Shown here one piece after another: positions 54,296 through 64,000 of a stretch of DNA of 64,000 nucleotides. This stretch comes from Celoporthe dispersa. Lineage: Eukaryota; Ascomycota; Sordariomycetes; Diaporthales; Cryphonectriaceae. Position numbers and translations under genes: made by a program. The notes beneath the pieces are model-generated. The model saw nothing but the letters and a program-made list of their open reading frames with translations, ran no database searches and was not told where the DNA came from. Location of the stretch: assembly GCA_016584495.1 (NCBI GenBank), contig WAID01000004.1, positions 2,728,001-2,792,000 of the forward strand. The letters run 5' to 3'. How positions within the stretch are numbered: position 1 is the stretch's first letter; each line of letters starts with the position of its first letter.

Positions 54296-56844
54296 ATGGA
54301 GCCGTTGTCGCGCATATCGACTCTCCTCGAGAAGGGTAAGCCAGACTGCCTCACCATCATTATGGCCCTTCGAGCAGAAAGACTGACGACAGCCCCCGCG
54401 GGACAGCCCAGGAGCTCACCCTCGACGCTGCGTCCGCCGCCCGGAGCTCGCGACACTCCTCACGGCCCCTAGACAAGAACCAGATCAAGAGGCTTGTCGA
54501 CAGCCGCAATGAGCGTGAGGTGCTGGAAGGTCTGCGCAAGGTCATCTCTGTACGTGCTACCATTGTCCTCGTTATCACCAAGAGAAGATTCACAGGTTCC
54601 CGGAAGCTAATCATGCCCGTGAGGTTCTTTCTGTAGATGATGTACCGCTCGCAGCGCACTCTACCCTTCTTCTCCTCCGTCGTCAAGAACGTGGCCTCGC
54701 CGAACCTCGAGATCAAGAAGCTCGTCTACATCTACCTCATCCACCATGCCGAGCAGGAGCCCGACCTGGCGCTGCTGTCCATCAACACCATCCAGAAGTC
54801 TCTCTCGGACAGCAACCCTCAGGTTCGCGCGCTGGCGCTCAAGACAATGTCTGGGATCCGGGTGCCCGTCATCAGCCAGATCGTGTCGTTGGCAATCAAG
54901 AAAGGGACGGGAGATATGAGCCCTTACGTGCGGCGGGCCGCGGCCATGGCGATTCCCAAGTGCTTCCGCCTAGACCCCAACCAGAGTCCGCAGCTGACAG
55001 AGTATCTGTCGACGCTGCTCGGGGATAAGCAGTACTACGTGGCGGGTGCTGCCGTCACTGCGTTCATGGAAATCTGCCCCGAGCGCACCGACCTGATCCA
55101 TCAGCACTACCGCAGCCTGGCCAGGAAGATCGTGGACATGGACGAATGGAGCCAGCTCTCAACGCTGCGGATGATGACGATATATGCCCGCAAGTGCTTT
55201 CCGAGGAGGACCAGGAACGTAAAGAGCACGGCCAAGGCAGCAGGCCTCCAGGACTTCTACGGGGAGACGGGCGGCGGCGGGGAGACAGGACCGGTGGCCC
55301 ACCTGGATCCAGATCTGGAACTGCTCCTCAATACGATCAGACCGCTGCTCCAGAGCCGAAACTCGGGCGTCGTTGTGGCCGTCGCTCGTTGTTACGTCTC
55401 GATCGGGACATCGGAATACATCCAATCGGCCGCAGGTCCTCTCGTGGCTCTGCTCCGAGGACCTTCCGACACCCAGCAGGTAGCGCTCTACAACATCGCC
55501 TCGGTCTGTCTCGTGCAGCCCATGGATTTCGTCAAGTATGCTTCACACTTCCTCGTCCGGGCCACAGATAGTGGGCCTGTGTGGGAGCTGAAGCTCGAAG
55601 TCTTGACGCTCATCTTCCCTCACGCCCCGCCACACGTCAAGTCCCTCATACTCAACGAGCTGGAACACTTCTCGAGAGGCTCCGACAAGATGCTTGTCCG
55701 CGAGGCCGTAAGAGCTATCGGCCGGTGCGCGCAGAGCGACCCCGCGACAAGCCCAAGATGCCTGAGGCTGCTGTTGAGCCAGATCACCAGCCTTGATGGC
55801 ACGCTGGCCGCGGAGAGTCTGACGGTCATCAGACACTTGATACAGCAGGACCCGACGGCTCACACAGGAACGGTCGTCAGGCTGGCCAGGAACCTGGACT
55901 CAGCCACAGATCCGCAGGCCCGGGCCACCATCATATGGCTTGTTGGGGAGTTTGCGGGTCTCAACGGCGAGGACAATATCGCAGCGGACGTGCTCCGAAT
56001 CTTGCTCAAGGGCTTTGCTGACGAGTCAGAGATAGCCAAGCGGCAGATCGTCCTCCTCGCTGCCAAGGTCTACCTGCACCATCTAAACCGCGTCGCAGAG
56101 GAGAGAAAGGATGATAATGACGAAGAGGAGGGGTTGACAAGACCACCACCACTTGACGAGGCAGCAGATCATCCAGTGGCACGACTGTGGGATTATACCC
56201 TGCTGCTGGTGCGCTATGACACCTCGTACGATCTACGAGACAGGACGCGGCTGTTCAAGGCGCTACTAGGTGTTCCCCAGCTGGCGACACTCATGCTGCT
56301 GGCGCCGAAACCTGCCCCGCAGGCGCCCAGTCCATCAGAGGTCAGGAAGGGGTTCACACTGGGTTCTTCGGCTCTAGTTTTGGCCGGCGGCGGTGGTATC
56401 CACGGTCTCCAGGGGTACGAGCCTCTGCCAGACTGGGTCAAGGAGGGCGAGGAGCCGGATCCACAGCTCAGATCCGACGGCGACGCTACAACTACCTATG
56501 CATATGGCGAGAAGCGCGCGATTCCCGCGGCCGAGAGCCTGGACCGTGCCGCTGCCATGGGCGGCGGCGGTGTGGTCAAGGCAACCAATGGTGTCGAGCA
56601 GGCAGGACTTGGGAAGAAGTCATTGGCGGACTGGCTTGCTGAAGATGAGGACGGGGAAGAGGAGGGTGAAGGCGACGAAGGGTCGGAAGAGGATGAGTCT
56701 GAGGAGGAGGAGGAGGAGGACGAGGGCGAGGACGAGGAGGACGAGGAGGACGGTGACGAAGAGGATGGCGATGAAGAGGAAGATGAGGAAGAAAGCGAAG
56801 AAGAGGACGACCATGAGCATCACCGGCTAGTAGATAAAGCATAG
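54296..56844 (+). CDS. AP-3 adaptor complex subunit beta (one-base frame break)
   Basis: The large subunit of the adaptor that sorts cargo directly from Golgi to vacuole (yeast Apl6). Exons 54296-54335, 54378-54549 and 54637-56844. Exon 2 encodes AQELTLDAASAARSS and RLVDSRNEREVLEGLRKVIS; exon 3 opens MMYRSQRTLPFFSSVVKNVA and continues with KKLVYIYLIHHAEQEPDLAL, ALKTMSGIRVPVISQIVSLA, YVRRAAAMAIPKCFRLD and further alpha-solenoid repeats. The C-terminus is a long Asp/Glu-rich hinge (from about 56640), as in AP-3 beta; the fungal ear domain is absent. The splices leave 2420 nt, not a multiple of three. One extra C in the five-C run at 54393-54397 restores APRGTAQELTLD and gives 806 residues. Intron 1 is only 42 nt. 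Confidence 0.92.
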
Positions 56845-58145
56845 CTACGTCAGCGATACCTGGGCTGCTGCAGGAGGCAATATCAATGTACTAGTCGGTC
56901 GTCGGTCAACCATCGTGTCTCACAGTATGGCTGATAGGTATGCCTACACTGAAGCTCACTCGAGTTCGACCTCGAAACCTGCAATACGCCGTGTCTAAAA
57001 CATGGGGCAAGACACCCTAGGCCCACCATGAATGTGCAGATCACCTCCTTCGCCCCCCGCCCCCCCCCCCCAAAAACTTCTGTAAAAGATGGTACAAGAC
57101 TACGTTGTTGCTCCAGAGACTTACGAACGGGGATTTTGATGCACGCAAGTGGACTTGTGCTGCATAGACAAAGAGCAGCAGTGCAGCCTCATGGAAGGCT
57201 CGACAGTCCACCATCCACACGCTACAGCAAGTCTCTACGAACAAACATCTATAGTATCAATGTCGAGGCGGCGTCTTGGTCCACCTGCAGACGGATATCT
57301 CGGGCTTCAGCGATCTGAGCATGCATGATGCCAAACTCCGCCCCCGCCCCCCCATGCAATCGATGTCACAAGCGCCGGTGCACAGCAGATGCTTCGCCTC
57401 CCTGGGCGCGTCCTGTCAGAGACACGTGTGCATGGCATGGTTTTTCTTTGTCCAGGCGCCGTGTCAGATGATGATGAAGGGCAAGGCCAGTGGGCGTCTA
57501 CTTACTACGTATATCGTGAAGACCGAATTGGGTTGCAACGCACGCCCGCCGGGACCCTGAGGGACCAGCCCTGTTTCTTTTTTGCAGCGTTTCGAAGGGG
57601 TGGATCCGAATATCGAGGTGGGCCGGCGAACTGATTGGCGAGGAGCTCTCCCGGGTCGAAACACGCTCAGTATGCCATTGGTTGTCGTGGGCGCACACAA
57701 TAGACCCCGGACCCCAGTAGCCGCTGTGGGGCCCTGTTGGGGGCGCGTATTGTTCATTGTTGCCCCAAGGGCCTAAACACCAATGGATTGCACGCTGAGG
57801 GCGAGCTTGGCCGGCTACCTCCCTTGGTGATAGCCCATTGTCCTGCTTCTTTGAGCCAGCCAGCATTCCAGCTTTGTTATTGGTTTGAGATGTCCTGCTA
57901 TTGTCCAATTATGCATGGGGGCTTTCGAGACAATGACATATATAGCCCCTTCGATTCTCGCCCACAGAGTTCTCTATGGATTTTCTTAGACAGGTTGAAC
58001 CTACTTTTACACCACGAGAGACTGCAGGGCAGCACCTTTTTTTTTTTTTATTCCCTCCCTTTTTATCTGATTCAAACTTGTTATTTGTTGTTTTGATTAA
58101 TTACCTGAGCCATCATCACCATCATACCATCACCTGTTAACCAAC
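56845..58145. other. Gene-free interval
   Basis: About 1.3 kb between two plus-strand genes. A C-run lies at 57061-57070 and a T-run at 58039-58049. No coding or RNA gene was recognised; it should contain the promoter of the SUR7-like gene. Confidence 0.45.
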
Positions 58146-59690
58146 ATGTTCACACATCCAAACCGAGGACTGGCCCGTGAGGACTGGCAGTCAGGAAGAT
58201 CAGGGTCAGACCACGACTCTCACTACCCAGAAAAACAACGCCCAGCACAGGACTCAGAGACGTCGAAACAATCAATATGGAGACTATTCAGACTCGGCGT
58301 GTCATTGGCGCTCACCATTGCTGCACTTGTCCTCACACTCATCATCCTGGTCGTCGGCAGACATGGCGATGGTGGAAGTGACCTCGCCCTCATCACAGTA
58401 TGTGTTATTCTCACCACTACTACATACTTACCCACCCCTCCAGCCCAAGGTCATCTGGGTGAAGCTGACACTGAGACAGGTCAACATGACCAACTTTGCG
58501 AGGTTTGAGCCACCAACCATCGAGCTTGTGTCATCAAACTCATCAGCCACCAAGACGCGTCGAGGCCTTGGCTCCTGGGAGAGCGACCTCTCCAGTGCCG
58601 CAGGGAGTGTCGAGACCTCAGTCGAGACCGCAGTGTCAGGTGCCGCGTCTGCCGTCGAGACTGCTGCCGCGGCTGCTGCCACGGCCGCGGAGGCTGAGGC
58701 TGACAAGATCATCGACGACATCGGTGACACCCTCGAGGACATCGAGACCGCCGTCACGGGCCTCATGGACAAGGTCCTCGACACCATCCAGGACGAGCTG
58801 AACAAGTGGCTCCAGGAGACCGCCAGTGCCCTCTACGACGTGGACGTCCCCGACAGGATGTCGCTCCACCTGACGACCTTCTGTAGCACCAAGTCGAGGA
58901 GCGAGGCCAACTCGACGAAGCTGTCGTGCGGTCAGCTCTTCTCGCGCGGTAAGCTCATACTCTTTTATTTCTTCCCATCCCACGATTTCCTCCTAGGTGG
59001 TTGTCTCTGTACTAATTGAGAAACGCACAGGTGGCGCAGGCTCCTTCAACTCGACCAGCAACAACGGCACGATTCTCGGGTTCCAGCCAGGCGGTTTTTC
59101 TCGCCAAGGCCCTCGGCGTGTTCTACGTCCCCACGAGCGCACAGGAGGAGATCCGAGAGCCGGTCGACACCGCCGCCAACACCGTCGAGAGGCTGCTGCA
59201 GGAGGCCGGGAACGACCTGACCAGCTGGTCCGTCGACCTGCTCTTCATCCCCATCGTGGCCGTCTACATCCTGGCCGCCGTTCTGGCGTGTCTCCTGGTG
59301 CTAATCCTCATCGCCGCCACCGCTTTCAGCGTGCGGGCCGGCGAGGGGCTCCCCGCGCGCGTCTATTCCCTCTGCGGCTCCATCGCCGCCCTCGCCGCCT
59401 TTTTCCTGCTCCTCGGGAGCGTCATCCTGACGGTGATCGCCCTCATCGCCTACATCGTCGGCCTGGGCGGCAGCGTCGTCGGCATCACTATCACGTCTGG
59501 TTACAAGCTGAAGTGGATGTCGTGGGCCGCCTTCGCCATCCTGGCGTTTGTGGCTGTGCTTTTCAAGGTGGAGGAGTTTGCGGCGGATTGTATGTTCTGG
59601 TGGCGTTTTTCTCAAGCAGCTCTTCGGATTGCGGAAGAGCAAGGGCGGCGTTCGGGACATGATGAGGAGTTTGAAGTAGGACGGGGCTAA
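58146..59690 (+). CDS. SUR7/PalI-like four-TM protein (one-base frame break)
   Basis: Exons 58146-58397, 58444-58948 and 59031-59690. TM1 (LFRLGVSLALTIAALVLTLI) follows a polar N-terminus. The large extracellular loop has VNMTNFARFEPP, an Ala/Glu/Asp-rich amphipathic helix from about VETSVETAVSGAASAVE to DELNKWLQETASAL, then MSLHLTTFCSTKSR and LSCGQLFSR with paired cysteines, and FYVPTSAQEEIREP. Three more TM segments follow (FIPIVAVYILAAVLACLLVL, SIAALAAFFLLLGSVILTVI, WMSWAAFAILAFVAVLF). The topology fits the SUR7/PalI family of cortical or pH-signalling membrane proteins. The frame changes at a five-T run (59095-59099). Deleting one T gives GFQPGGFLAKALGVFYVP, and 1417 nt becomes 1416 (471 residues). 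Confidence 0.75.
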
Positions 59691-60311
59691 ATCCGATGAT
59701 ACCCCCTTGATTCTAGAATAATTTGATGCTGATCACCCAAGTATGCGTCCTGTTCCTTTCACAATGTTTGTTCTGGTTTGCATGTGATGAAGCTTTCTCG
59801 AAATCATCCCACGCTCACCTTGATGCCTGCATTTATTCTCGAGAGTTATGTCAGATGCCTCTCGAGCTTCATGCATTGCCTCATTTTTATCCCAAACCAA
59901 ATGCCTTGCCTCTTTCCACATCAACCCGCCAGCTCTAGCTGTGTTCTCATAGGGGCAGAGGAATCAGAGGCCGATCGATATCTTCGAGGCTACTAAGGTG
60001 GATTTCAGTGAGCACAACATGGGTCTGAACACAAAAGTATCTCCGAGAATAGAGCGAGAGAGAAGGAGAACCTCACAATCCCACTACCGAGTGTCTCACC
60101 TTCTCGAAATTGCCCTTCCTTTCCAGCTCCCAGCCCTGCCGCTGCCGTTGCATGAGATCTTGTTGTTGATTTAGGACGCCTTGAGTGAGAAGCCACTGGA
60201 ATGTCGTGCCTGTACCTTTGAGTAAGTTGTTTGTATATGTCACGAGGCATGTCGGTGGAATTGTCACGTGAGATGGCCAGTCTGTTGGCCCCCAACGGGA
60301 TCGTTGGTGGT
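59691..60311. other. Intergenic 3' region between convergent genes
   Basis: About 0.62 kb with no recognisable coding or RNA gene between the SUR7-like gene and the next minus-strand gene. Confidence 0.45.
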
Positions 60312-60941
60312 CTAGTGACAGTCCTTCAGCTCGACGATCATGTGATATCTCCTCTTTCTGCCTGGGTCTGAGAGCAAGTTTGCTGTGAGCTGACGATCCG
60401 GTAGTTCAGGGACCAGCTCTTTGAGGCCACGCGACACGGAGCTGGCACACCGCGCAAACAGGTTCGCGTTCCAACCAGCATCTGCAGGGGTGATGACTGC
60501 AGTCTCGCCGCGTCGCAAACCGCAACGGTCCATCTCATGCTCGATGGCCGACCGAACATCGTCGTTGACAATGTGCAAGAAGCCCACGTAGCGTAGCTTC
60601 TCTGGTCGACCACCCGCCGCCCGCCAGCATTCGATAATCATTTGCCACAGCCGCATGTCCGTGAGTCGGTCGGGTGGTGGATCATCGCGGCCGATGAGGC
60701 CGTACGTGTTCTTGAGCCAGGCGTTGGTAACGATTAGACAGCCCTTGGAGAGGTTGATACCGTAGGTGAGAAGTGTGCAGGTCTCGTTGGTGTCCCTGAC
60801 GCACTCGCGTTCCCAGTCCATGCGATGTGTTTTTCCGATGACTGGTTGTGAGATGGAGCAGAGCTTGCACTTTGGGAGATCTGTTTCGGGCGCCAGTTGA
60901 CGGATGAGGCCAAAGTCCTCCAGAGTTCTCCGTTCGTCCAT
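60312..60941 (-). CDS. Uncharacterised fungal protein
   Basis: A single exon, 209 residues from the ATG at 60941 (MDERRTLEDFGLIRQLAPET). It has a short cysteine pair (KCKLCS), a helical middle (RLTDMRLWQMIIECWRAAGG), a strand-like KLRYVGFLHIVNDDVRSAIE and the tail GRKRRYHMIVELKDCH. No signal peptide or TM segment was found. I do not recognise a family. The frame is open above the ATG, but that sequence is less protein-like. Confidence 0.5.
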   Translation of the reverse strand: MDERRTLEDFGLIRQLAPETDLPKCKLCSISQPVIGKTHRMDWERECVRDTNETCTLLTYGINLSKGCLIVTNAWLKNTYGLIGRDDPPPDRLTDMRLWQMIIECWRAAGGRPEKLRYVGFLHIVNDDVRSAIEHEMDRCGLRRGETAVITPADAGWNANLFARCASSVSRGLKELVPELPDRQLTANLLSDPGRKRRYHMIVELKDCH

Positions 60942-61915
60942 TGTGACGTTGGCTGCTTGTATGGTATCTGAGATGGTGATCAAGGAGGAGTATGAGCAGT
61001 GCTCTGGAGGCTGCGGTACTGATTGTTGTTTGAGTTTTGCAATTATACAAAGAAGAGAGTCCAAGAAGATTCTAACATGTCGTAAATATCACTGATTAAA
61101 ACCCTTGATTTCAGTCATCGTTGTGCTGTGTCGTGTTGATAGCTATTCAGGAAATTTCTCGATGCGTTGAGTCTCAATGAGCACGCATTTCCTTTCATAA
61201 CACTACCTATCAAAGACTTGGCTTCTTCTCTAATTCATGTGGACAGCAATGAAATACAATGACTAACGATCACTTGTATTAACCAGTCATTGGGAACTTG
61301 CCTGCTTTCTGTCAGACGTATCACAGTGCAGAAAACACACTGGACTCTTATGTCAAGGGCTTAGGTACTGGGGGCACTAATTATGGACACACTGAGATGA
61401 AAGAACAGGACTTCTTATGGCATTGAAATAAAAAAAAAGAGATGGAGTGGGCTATTTTCTAGATAGTCACATCTTGCTGAATTAATATTCAGGCAATTAA
61501 TCTCCCTCTGCAAAGTTTCCTTTTTCTACATGAAAAGTTCCTGCTAGCCCTTGAGTCTGTCAAAGGCACACCCTTCTGAGACCTTTAGAGACATCCCCCC
61601 CCTCCAGCACCACTAGAAATTCTAATTGGATATGAGATAGCTGACTGAGTTTCTTCTAGGCTTGCATTTGTTATGATGGTATTATTTCCGCCAGCTAGCC
61701 CTGGTGTAGAAGAGAATGGGAAACCTAAGCCTGTGTGCATGTTTGGCTGAGTAGAGGGAGGCATTCTCATGTCCACATCCATGACATTTCCTGAGCATGA
61801 AAACAATGTATCTTGATGCTATTGTTGTCCTTGGAAGCCATGATGATAGATTTGCTACTGCCGTTGCGTTGTGGATGAGGCATTCAAAGTCGGACCCAGT
61901 TCGCTACCTGAGAAT
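60942..61915. other. AT-rich interval, possible 3' exon of the TF
   Basis: About 1 kb, mostly without coding signal. A minus-strand frame ending at 61585 (MRMPPSTQPNMHTGLGFPFS) has the polar look of a transcription-factor tail and could be a last exon of the neighbouring gene, but the splice phases did not close with the sites I tried. Confidence 0.35.
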
Positions 61916-62743
61916 TCACCATCTCTGCTGCTTTCGGATTTTATCCAACGGTTCGACAGTAAGCGTTTCCCCCAGCATGACTCCTATCATCTCCATTACC
62001 GCCCGCATGGCCCATTCTAATCCCAGCCGGAGGCGGTTGAGGTAGGTGCTCTGGCGGTCAACATGCTGGAGACGCTGCAGAATATGCAGCACAGCATCCA
62101 TCAGTTCAATATCGGTTTCGAAATCCTGGGAGTCCTTGCTCCCCAAATTTCTGTTGGGTGCTCCGTGCTTCGAAATCATCTCGTCCAGGTGGAAAGCAAC
62201 AAGATCGATAAACGCGGCCATAGGGTAGATCCGTAAGATCCACCAGTCTTGCTTTTGCTAAGTGATTCGGAGTTGCTACATTATCGTTCCTTAGCTTGCT
62301 CATCTCTACAATCACTTGTAGGCAAGTACGTGCATAACCCAGAAATAGCACTTGGGCTTGCTGGTCCATGTTCCGATCGCACCGTAGAACCAGGACGTGG
62401 GTGATATGATAGCAGTACGCAAGTTCTAACCTGAAAGACAATCTCGGCGATGTTATGAGAATGTAAATCATGTGTCGTGTTCAATCCGTGGAAATCATCG
62501 CTGGATGGGCTTCGAGCTGCCCCGGCGTCCATTTTTCCTCGAGTGACAGCTTTGCCAGTCTCTCAAGCGCCTCAAGAGGCCTGTCACTTGAGGTGATGAC
62601 TTCGCTGTCCCTGCTGTGGTCGCCCGCGCAGAATAGAGATCCAAGCACACCTCTCCCCAGATGATCATCATGTAATCAAATGCAGCAACGAACTTTCGAC
62701 TTGGCAGCTCGACCTCACTAGACACCGCTGTTGTGCCTTCCAT
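61916..62743 (-). CDS. Fungal-specific transcription factor, MHR fragment
   Basis: Pieces of the middle homology region of a Zn2Cys6-type transcription factor. The upstream pieces read FVAAFDYMMIIWGEVCLD and, in another frame, RPLEALERLAKLSLEEKWTP, then RLELAYCYHITHVLVLRCDR and QVLFLGYARTCLQ. An acceptor before 62257 starts an exon reading KQDWWILRIYPMAAFIDLVA and LQRLQHVDRQSTYLNRLRLG to a stop at 61916. The order (helix with LW, L.L.YH motif, WW...YP.AA.I.L) is characteristic of the family's regulatory domain. No N-terminal zinc cluster was found in the window. Frame changes between the upstream pieces could be introns or small indels. Boundaries are approximate. Confidence 0.45.
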
Positions 62744-63320
62744 AAATCGAGGTCCGGGTCAAAATGGTAGGAATCGCAAAGGATCACCTGTCAGAAAACT
62801 CGCTGCCTGTCTATTGCATACAGCACTCGAAAGACGCACCACCTTTTCTCGGGTTCTTCAACAGAGGATTTGCCGCCGTAGACCTCTGCCGCATGCAGTC
62901 TCCACGTGGCAGGTCGTGTGTGATATCTTCTCAAAGAGGACGTTGCCGTAGAACCAACGTGCATATGCGGTGTGAATAGCCCTTAATAGTCATCAAGATT
63001 ATCCAATGGCGTACAGATCTATGGAGGAACTTCTGCAGGTATTCCCGAAATACAGCCTACCTGTGACGTGTCTGGCCAAAATAGGATGTTTTGCCCACAA
63101 AAGGATGCATGCATATTACAAATAGCCATTCGGATCTATACAGACCCAGATGCAGGAATGTGGCTGCACCCACGTCCTTTTATCAGGGCCCATTCCCAAC
63201 ACTAGTAGTGCCATAGAGCTTCAGGTCTTTCCCTCAAAGATCTGGTTCGGGTTATCCTTCGTGACACTAAGATTACCAATTGTACAAGTCGATCCATTCT
63301 TCAACACGCTCCTGACCATC
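62744..63320. other. Interval between divergent genes
   Basis: About 0.58 kb. On the minus strand near 62.9 kb a protein-like stretch (ARWFYGNVLFEKI) may be an upstream exon of the transcription-factor gene. Otherwise no coding signal was recognised. It includes the promoter of the BBE-type oxidase. Confidence 0.35.
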
Positions 63321-64000
63321 ATGTCTTCCGTGCAGGCTACTCAGGCGTACGAACAGCTTCAGGCTGCATTCCCGGGGCGTGTTGTAAACCGGGACGCCGG
63401 GTCCAAGTACACTTCACACCAGGAACAGCCATGGTACGTCTGTAAATTAGGTTCCTACCGCGCCCAATCCGTCCTTGCGACCGACGGCAGCTGTGCACTA
63501 GGTATTGACCCTGTTCCCAGGTCCCTAACCTGTTGGGTTCCGGCCGCTGCATATCTTGTCCTCAATAATGCTCAAGAGGTCGCCTCAGCACTAAGGATTA
63601 TCAAGAAGACCGGGTGCAAGTTCGCTCTCCGCACCAGTGGCCATAATCCTAATGTCGGCTTCAGCAGCGCCGATGAGACGGGGATCGTACTCGACCTGGG
63701 AGGATTGAACAGCAAGGTCTTGGATAGCGATGGCGTTTTGCATGCTGGGTCCGGGAACAGATGGGAGCCGATCTATTCTTTTCTTGAAGAGAAAGGGCGA
63801 TCACCAATCGGAGGTCGAGAAGTCCAGGTCGGGCTCGGCGGGTTCCTTACAGGAGGTGTGTAAGACCTTTTCACATTGTCATGTGCTAATAGCAGTGTGT
63901 TGACGAGTCACAGGTGGATATCCGCCAATTGCAGGCCTCTACGGTATTGGACCGGATAATGTCCGAGGATGCGAGGTCGGTACGCTCCTCGTCTAATTCA
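63321..64000 (+). CDS. BBE-type FAD-linked oxidase, cut by window edge
   Basis: The N-terminal part of a PCMH/FAD_binding_4 oxidoreductase. Exons 63321-63433, 63521-63855 and 63914-63979 join in phase, and a further donor at 63980 indicates that the gene runs off the right edge. Motifs are SKYTSHQEQPWSLTCWVPAA (across intron 1), EVASALRIIKKTGCKFALRT followed by SGHN, VLDLGGLNSKVLDSDG and GGREVQVGLGGFLTGGGYPP (across intron 2). These form the flavin-binding PCMH fold of berberine-bridge-like enzymes. The usual SGGH histidine context is present as TSGHNPN. No signal peptide is visible, unlike many secreted relatives. Substrate unknown. Confidence 0.82.

Noticed and set aside
1..64000. Transposons, CRISPR arrays, rRNA or phage-type defence modules
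   Set aside because: I found no transposase or reverse transcriptase motifs, no regularly spaced repeats and no rRNA-like sequence in the parts I read; an undetected degenerate element remains possible.

Overview
This window is nuclear DNA of a filamentous ascomycete (Pezizomycotina). Genes carry short GT...AG introns (about 42-136 nt), the gene-dense part is GC-rich with GC-biased third codon positions, and the families are typical of these fungi (PTH11/CFEM receptor, DUF6594, SUR7/PalI-like, fungal-type salicylate hydroxylase). The pyruvate decarboxylase resembles Sordariomycete enzymes, so Sordariomycetes is my best guess.

Layout. 1-8.5 kb is AT-richer, gene-poor accessory-like DNA: an eight-exon CFEM/PTH11-type receptor (minus), an ankyrin-repeat gene fragment, and otherwise no recognisable coding. 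8.5-17.4 kb: pyruvate decarboxylase, an ASC-1/TRIP4-type zinc-finger protein, a GPI-anchored cupredoxin and a SET/MYND protein. 18.7-30.4 kb: a small unknown gene, an intron-containing tRNA-Ser(GCU), an FSP1/AIFM2-like oxidoreductase, an FHA protein, a DUF6594 membrane protein, a coiled-coil unknown and a PQ-loop transporter. 30.7-41.8 kb: an MFS transporter, an eIF1A-domain protein convergent with ALG3, D-amino-acid oxidase, an FAD monooxygenase and a mitochondrial thioredoxin. 43.7-54 kb: a basic, serine-rich unknown, a 5.3 kb gene-free stretch, the kinetochore gene NUF2 and an unknown. 54-64 kb: AP-3 beta, a SUR7-like four-TM protein, an unknown, pieces of a fungal transcription factor, and a BBE-type FAD oxidase cut by the right edge.

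Most genes are unrelated housekeeping genes; I see no secondary-metabolite cluster, transposon, CRISPR or phage-like system. One thematic link is that the PQ-loop protein carries an acidic dileucine motif of the type sorted by AP-3, whose beta subunit is also encoded here.

The strongest unexpected signal is technical or evolutionary. About ten otherwise well-conserved genes, including ones expected to be essential, each need a small indel to read through (NUF2 needs two). In most cases a C/G run is one base short or an A/T run one base long, and the exon-length arithmetic closes to a multiple of three once that base is corrected. Systematic homopolymer error in the assembly is the simplest explanation.
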